From the NCBI GenBank assembly GCA_021396245.1, contig WNYE01000029.1, positions 1 through 64,000 on the forward strand: a stretch of 64,000 bases of DNA. The letters run 5' to 3'. Position 1 is the stretch's first letter. Every line of letters starts with the position of its first letter. This document shows, piece by piece, positions 60,684-64,000 of this stretch. The notes beneath the pieces are model-generated. The model searched no databases, was not told where the DNA came from, and was given only the letters and a program-made list of their open reading frames with translations. Made by a program: the position numbers and the translations under genes. This stretch comes from Sporothrix humicola. Lineage: Eukaryota; Ascomycota; Sordariomycetes; Ophiostomatales; Ophiostomataceae.

Positions 60684-61922
60684 ATGCATTGGAACACGCG
60701 GGCATTGGCCGCTCTGGCCACCGCCGCTCAAGCCGTCTCGGCCGTCACAACAAAGGGCGTCGCCACCAGCAACTACCTCGAAGCCGCCGACCATGCCTCC
60801 ATCTTTACGACGCACAGTTTCTGTGAACAGACGGCCGACCTGGGCGAGATCCGCATGAACTACGCGACGACGGGCACCTCGGACAAGCCGGCCCTCCTCC
60901 TGATCCCGGGCCAGACTGAGTCGTGGTGGGGCTATGAACTGGTCATGTGGCTGCTGCAGAAAGACTACCAGGTCTATGCCGTCGACATGCGCGGCCAGGG
61001 ACGGTCGACATGGACGCCGGGGCGGTACAGCCTCGATAACTTTGGGAGCGACCTGGTCCGGTTCATCGATTTGGTGGTCCAGCGGCCCGTCGTCGTCGCC
61101 GGCCTGTCGTCGGGCGGCGTCATGTCGGCGTGGCTGTCGGCGTACGCTAAACCGGGCCAGATTGTGGGCGCCATCTACGAGGACCCGCCGCTGTTTGCGA
61201 GCGAGGCGCGCCCGGCCGTGGGCCAGTCGGTCCTGCAGTCGGTGGCTGGTCCGTACTTTGACCTGTGGTACAAGTGGCTCGGCGGGCAGTGGACGATTGG
61301 CGACGAGAGCGGCATGAAGGCGTCGTCTGCCAAGGAAATTCCGCCGTGGATCCAGCAGTACTTGACGGCAGGACAGGGCCCGGCCGGTCTCGATATTAGT
61401 TTGGACGAGTACGACCCGGAATGGGGCCACGCTTTTGTGTCGGGCACGATCAACGCCGCCTGCGACCACCAGACACTCTTGACCCAGGTCAAGAAGGATG
61501 TGCCCGTCCTTATGACGCACCACTTCGCCGCCAACGACCCAGTGACGGGCAACCTGCTAGGCGCCGTCTCGGCCGTGCAGGTCGGCTACGTCCAGGACGT
61601 GATCGCCGCGAATGGCAACGGCAGCTTCACCCTCCAGAACTTCCCGACGGCGTCGCACAACCTGCACGGCACGCAGCCGGCCGTCTATGTCGAGGCGATC
61701 ACCAGCTGGATGGCGACGAACTTGACGATTGGTGCCGTGGCATTGAACCCGACCAGCGACGACGTCAAGTCGGCCAATGCGAGCGTCATTGCAGCTGCGA
61801 CGGCGCCGCCGAGCTGTTCAGGGACGGCAACTGCCGGATCGTCTGCGTCGACGGCGGCTGGCTCGGCTGTGTTGTCAAGCACGTCGACATCTGCCGCCGC
61901 TCGTCGTCGTCAACTCTTTTGA
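60684..61922 (+). CDS. Secreted alpha/beta hydrolase
   Basis: This is a single exon of 412 residues. Residues 1-20 (MHWNTRALAALATAAQAVSA) form a signal peptide. The mature part shows the alpha/beta-hydrolase core: LLLIPGQTESWWGYE (oxyanion-hole strand), VYAVDMRGQGRS (strand 4 region) and the nucleophile elbow VVAGLSSGGVMSAW with S142 as nucleophile. ASHNLHGTQP supplies the probable catalytic His (H325 or H328). The acid is probably an Asp in HHFAANDPVTG. The C-terminus is Ser/Thr/Ala-rich without a hydrophobic GPI signal. The substrate is not evident; an ester or lactone is likely by family. There is no intron. It is transcribed in the same direction as its neighbours. Confidence 0.85.
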   Translation: MHWNTRALAALATAAQAVSAVTTKGVATSNYLEAADHASIFTTHSFCEQTADLGEIRMNYATTGTSDKPALLLIPGQTESWWGYELVMWLLQKDYQVYAVDMRGQGRSTWTPGRYSLDNFGSDLVRFIDLVVQRPVVVAGLSSGGVMSAWLSAYAKPGQIVGAIYEDPPLFASEARPAVGQSVLQSVAGPYFDLWYKWLGGQWTIGDESGMKASSAKEIPPWIQQYLTAGQGPAGLDISLDEYDPEWGHAFVSGTINAACDHQTLLTQVKKDVPVLMTHHFAANDPVTGNLLGAVSAVQVGYVQDVIAANGNGSFTLQNFPTASHNLHGTQPAVYVEAITSWMATNLTIGAVALNPTSDDVKSANASVIAAATAPPSCSGTATAGSSASTAAGSAVLSSTSTSAAARRRQLF

Positions 61923-62905
61923 GAGTGACAAGTGAAAGTGGCTTATACCAACAACCGCGAGATATATATCTATTGGAAACTACTTGTATATTTGTATATA
62001 TTTTATTAATTGAACAAAAAGTGCACGAATTCTTTTAGAGACCGATTCAGTGTGAGTATGTTGAAAGTGCCCAGTGTCTAAATACACTGCTATTTAGTAG
62101 GTCAAGCCATTTAGTGGCCTTGTAGTCCCCCTGTGCATTTAGCGTGTCTTTTGATGTCAAGGTAGCATTTTGACTGTCTTGATGATGCCGCGCACAGTTG
62201 GATTAAAGTTCTCATTCCGTCTTACGCCAATGCCACCATTGTCTTTGGATTTCCAATCGAATTGTCATCTTTCCTTATGAGCAAATGATTGAAGATTGTT
62301 TGGTCATGACTTGAAAGTCCGAACAGTCATTGCCTTGCAGCGACAACAGCTAGGTTTCAGTGGATACCGCTGTAAATTTGGGGGACTTTGGGCGATGCGA
62401 TGTCAACATTGGAAACAACAACTCTACAACAGTCGGACCAATGAGACCACGGCGGCACTTTTGACAGTTTGTGATGCATTTCTTCATTTTCCACCCATCT
62501 CAATTCTTATGGAGTTTGCTTCAACTCTGTTGTAGTGAAGTTCAGACAGCTGCTGCCATTCATATGCATGTATCTCGTATTGCAGCAGTCACGGCGCTGT
62601 AATTCCATCCGATTCCAAAGAGGCAATGATGTGCCCGTTTGCTGGAGGTGCAGCGGAGAGAATCAAAAGGCCGCGCCTTCCTTGTCGGTTTTGCGTGTCG
62701 GAGTTTCCTGCACCTTCCTTGCTTTCAGCACATGTGCAACGTCAGACGGAAAGAGGAGAGACAGAAAAAGAAATAAATACGAGAGCGGCAGGTGCGAGGG
62801 GCAGAATTGCAAAACGGACACACCCATCGACACAAAAACGCGTTTCACCACCTGACACCACAACATCCAACCCTCAATTAGCGACAACTCCCACAAATAC
62901 CAACA
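61923..62905. other. Intergenic DNA
   Basis: This is the 3' flank of the hydrolase and the promoter of the dehydrogenase. It contains several ATTTAGTGG/CATTTAGCG-like words near 62085-62140. No gene is visible. The CACAA/CAACAA-rich leader ends at ACAATGTCC. Confidence 0.5.
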
Positions 62906-64000
62906 ATGTCCGGCGGCAGTCTGGTGATTGGCGGCTGTGGGTTCCTTGGGTACCACCTCGTGCGGCACCTGCTCGACGACGACGACGACAGTCTTGGACC
63001 CGTCCACGTTTTCGATCTGAATGTGACGAACAACCTCGTCGACGGCGTTGCGTCCTACACAAAGGGCGCAATTACTGACGAAGCAGCAGTCAAGGCCATC
63101 CTCGACAAGCTACAACCCCGCGTGGTCTTCCACATGGCATCCCCGCCGGCATCGTTGCCTGCGCACCGCAAGAACGAGTTTCACACGACCAATGTCGTCG
63201 GGACGGCGATTTTACTCAAAGCAGCCGCTGCGTGCCCTTCCGTCGAAGCTTTCGTGTACACATCCACGGTCGACGTTTACGCCGGCCCGCCGCACGACAA
63301 TGTCGGGGAGGACCACGCACTCTGGACCGATGTTTGGTCGCCGGGCACAAGAAAAAGACGCCCCTCCAAAATGAGCGAGTACTGCTACACCAAGGCCGTG
63401 GGCGACGGTCTTGCGCGTGCTGCTAACAGCGAGTCTCTCAAGACAGTCGTCATCCGCCCCGGGCACGTCTACGGCGAACGCCACCAGCAAGGACTGTACG
63501 AAATGCTGGAGGCGGCCAAAGGGAACTCGCCACTGTTCCAGGTGGGCGGCGGCCCAGGAAAAGAAGAGACGGTGCTGATGGAGGTGGCATCGGCGGACAA
63601 CGTGGCGTCAGGGCACGTGCTGGCGGCGAAAGCTTTGCTGTCAGACAAAGACGGCGTTGCCGGCCAAGCATTCAACATCTCTGACGGTTCTCCCGTCCCG
63701 TTCTGGCATCATGTGCGCGTGATTTGGGGCGTGGCCCGCGGCAAGGAGGCACTCCAGAACATTTGGGTGCTGCCGGCGTGGCTGATGGTTGTCGTGGCGT
63801 TTGTGGCCGAGTGGGCGTTTTGGGCGTTCTCACTAGGCAAAGCAGAACCGCCGACGGAACTGACGAGCGCTCCACTCTCCTACTGCATTGAGTCGCACAG
63901 CTATAGTGTCGACAAGGCCAGGCGGCTGCTGGGGTTTAAGCCGGTGGCCAACCACGACGAGGTGCTGGCCGAGTCGGTCCGATGGGAGCTGAGGAGGAGG
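62906..64000 (+). CDS. 3-beta-HSD/Erg26-like NAD(P)-dependent dehydrogenase (partial)
   Basis: The frame is open for 365 codons from ATG at 62906 and runs off the window, so the C-terminus is missing. The N-terminal Rossmann motif G9-x2-G12-x2-G15 (IGGCGFLG) binds NAD(P). FHMASPP and FVYTSTVDVYAG hold the catalytic Ser/Thr region. YCYTK (Y159-x3-K163) is the extended-SDR catalytic pair, and VIRPGHVYGE is typical of the family. Residues 286-310 (IWVLPAWLMVVVAFVAEWAF) form a membrane segment, as in ER-bound sterol-4-alpha-carboxylate 3-dehydrogenases and 3-beta-hydroxysteroid dehydrogenases. Whether it serves ergosterol synthesis or secondary metabolism cannot be told. The housekeeping Erg26 is usually more strongly conserved, so a paralogue is more likely. 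No intron is seen in the visible part. Confidence 0.88.
   Translation, partial: MSGGSLVIGGCGFLGYHLVRHLLDDDDDSLGPVHVFDLNVTNNLVDGVASYTKGAITDEAAVKAILDKLQPRVVFHMASPPASLPAHRKNEFHTTNVVGTAILLKAAAACPSVEAFVYTSTVDVYAGPPHDNVGEDHALWTDVWSPGTRKRRPSKMSEYCYTKAVGDGLARAANSESLKTVVIRPGHVYGERHQQGLYEMLEAAKGNSPLFQVGGGPGKEETVLMEVASADNVASGHVLAAKALLSDKDGVAGQAFNISDGSPVPFWHHVRVIWGVARGKEALQNIWVLPAWLMVVVAFVAEWAFWAFSLGKAEPPTELTSAPLSYCIESHSYSVDKARRLLGFKPVANHDEVLAESVRWELRRR

Noticed and set aside
1..64000. CRISPR arrays, bacterial operons, rRNA genes
   Set aside because: There are no regularly spaced direct repeats and no rRNA-like stretches, and the introns and tRNA features are eukaryotic.

Overview
The window looks like nuclear DNA of a filamentous ascomycete, probably a sordariomycete-like mould (the class is an inference). 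The evidence is short introns of 55-99 nt with GTGAGT/GTAAGC donors and CTAAC-type branch sites, a Zn2Cys6 regulator, a GLEYA-domain wall protein, GH43 and GH105 enzymes, and coding DNA clearly richer in GC than its flanks. It has two contrasting halves.

Positions 1 to about 36 kb are a gene desert of moderate GC in which almost every open frame has chance length. I recognise only broken pieces: a SNF2-type helicase fragment (4.5-5.1 kb) and a RecQ-type helicase fragment (19.7-19.96 kb), both ending in the same telomere-like run TGTTAGGTTAGGTTAGG; a Ty1/copia reverse transcriptase fragment (14.3-14.9 kb); three DSGS-type serine-peptidase scraps (11.05, 15.0 and 15.9 kb); and two partial copies of an unidentified gene (10.1 and 24.8-25.2 kb). 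The poly-G/poly-C start suggests a contig end. I read this half as a decayed, possibly subtelomeric, accessory region.

From 36 to 42.7 kb lies a lineage-specific block: a tandem set of small membrane-protein genes on the minus strand, then two divergently oriented copies of an F-box, cysteine-rich protein. One F-box copy is intact. The other is full length but carries two in-frame stop codons.

From 43.4 to 55.5 kb is a carbohydrate-use block built from two divergent pairs. A sugar-porter MFS gene (with a one-base frameshift) faces an intracellular GH43 beta-xylosidase/arabinosidase, and a Dal5-type anion:cation symporter faces an intracellular GH105 unsaturated-uronyl hydrolase. A secreted GLEYA-domain protein lies between them. 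Neither hydrolase has a signal peptide, so each pair fits import of an oligosaccharide followed by cytosolic cleavage. Downstream come a tRNA-Gly(GCC), a Zn2Cys6 regulator that could control the block, a secreted alpha/beta hydrolase, and a 3-beta-HSD/Erg26-like dehydrogenase that runs off the right edge.
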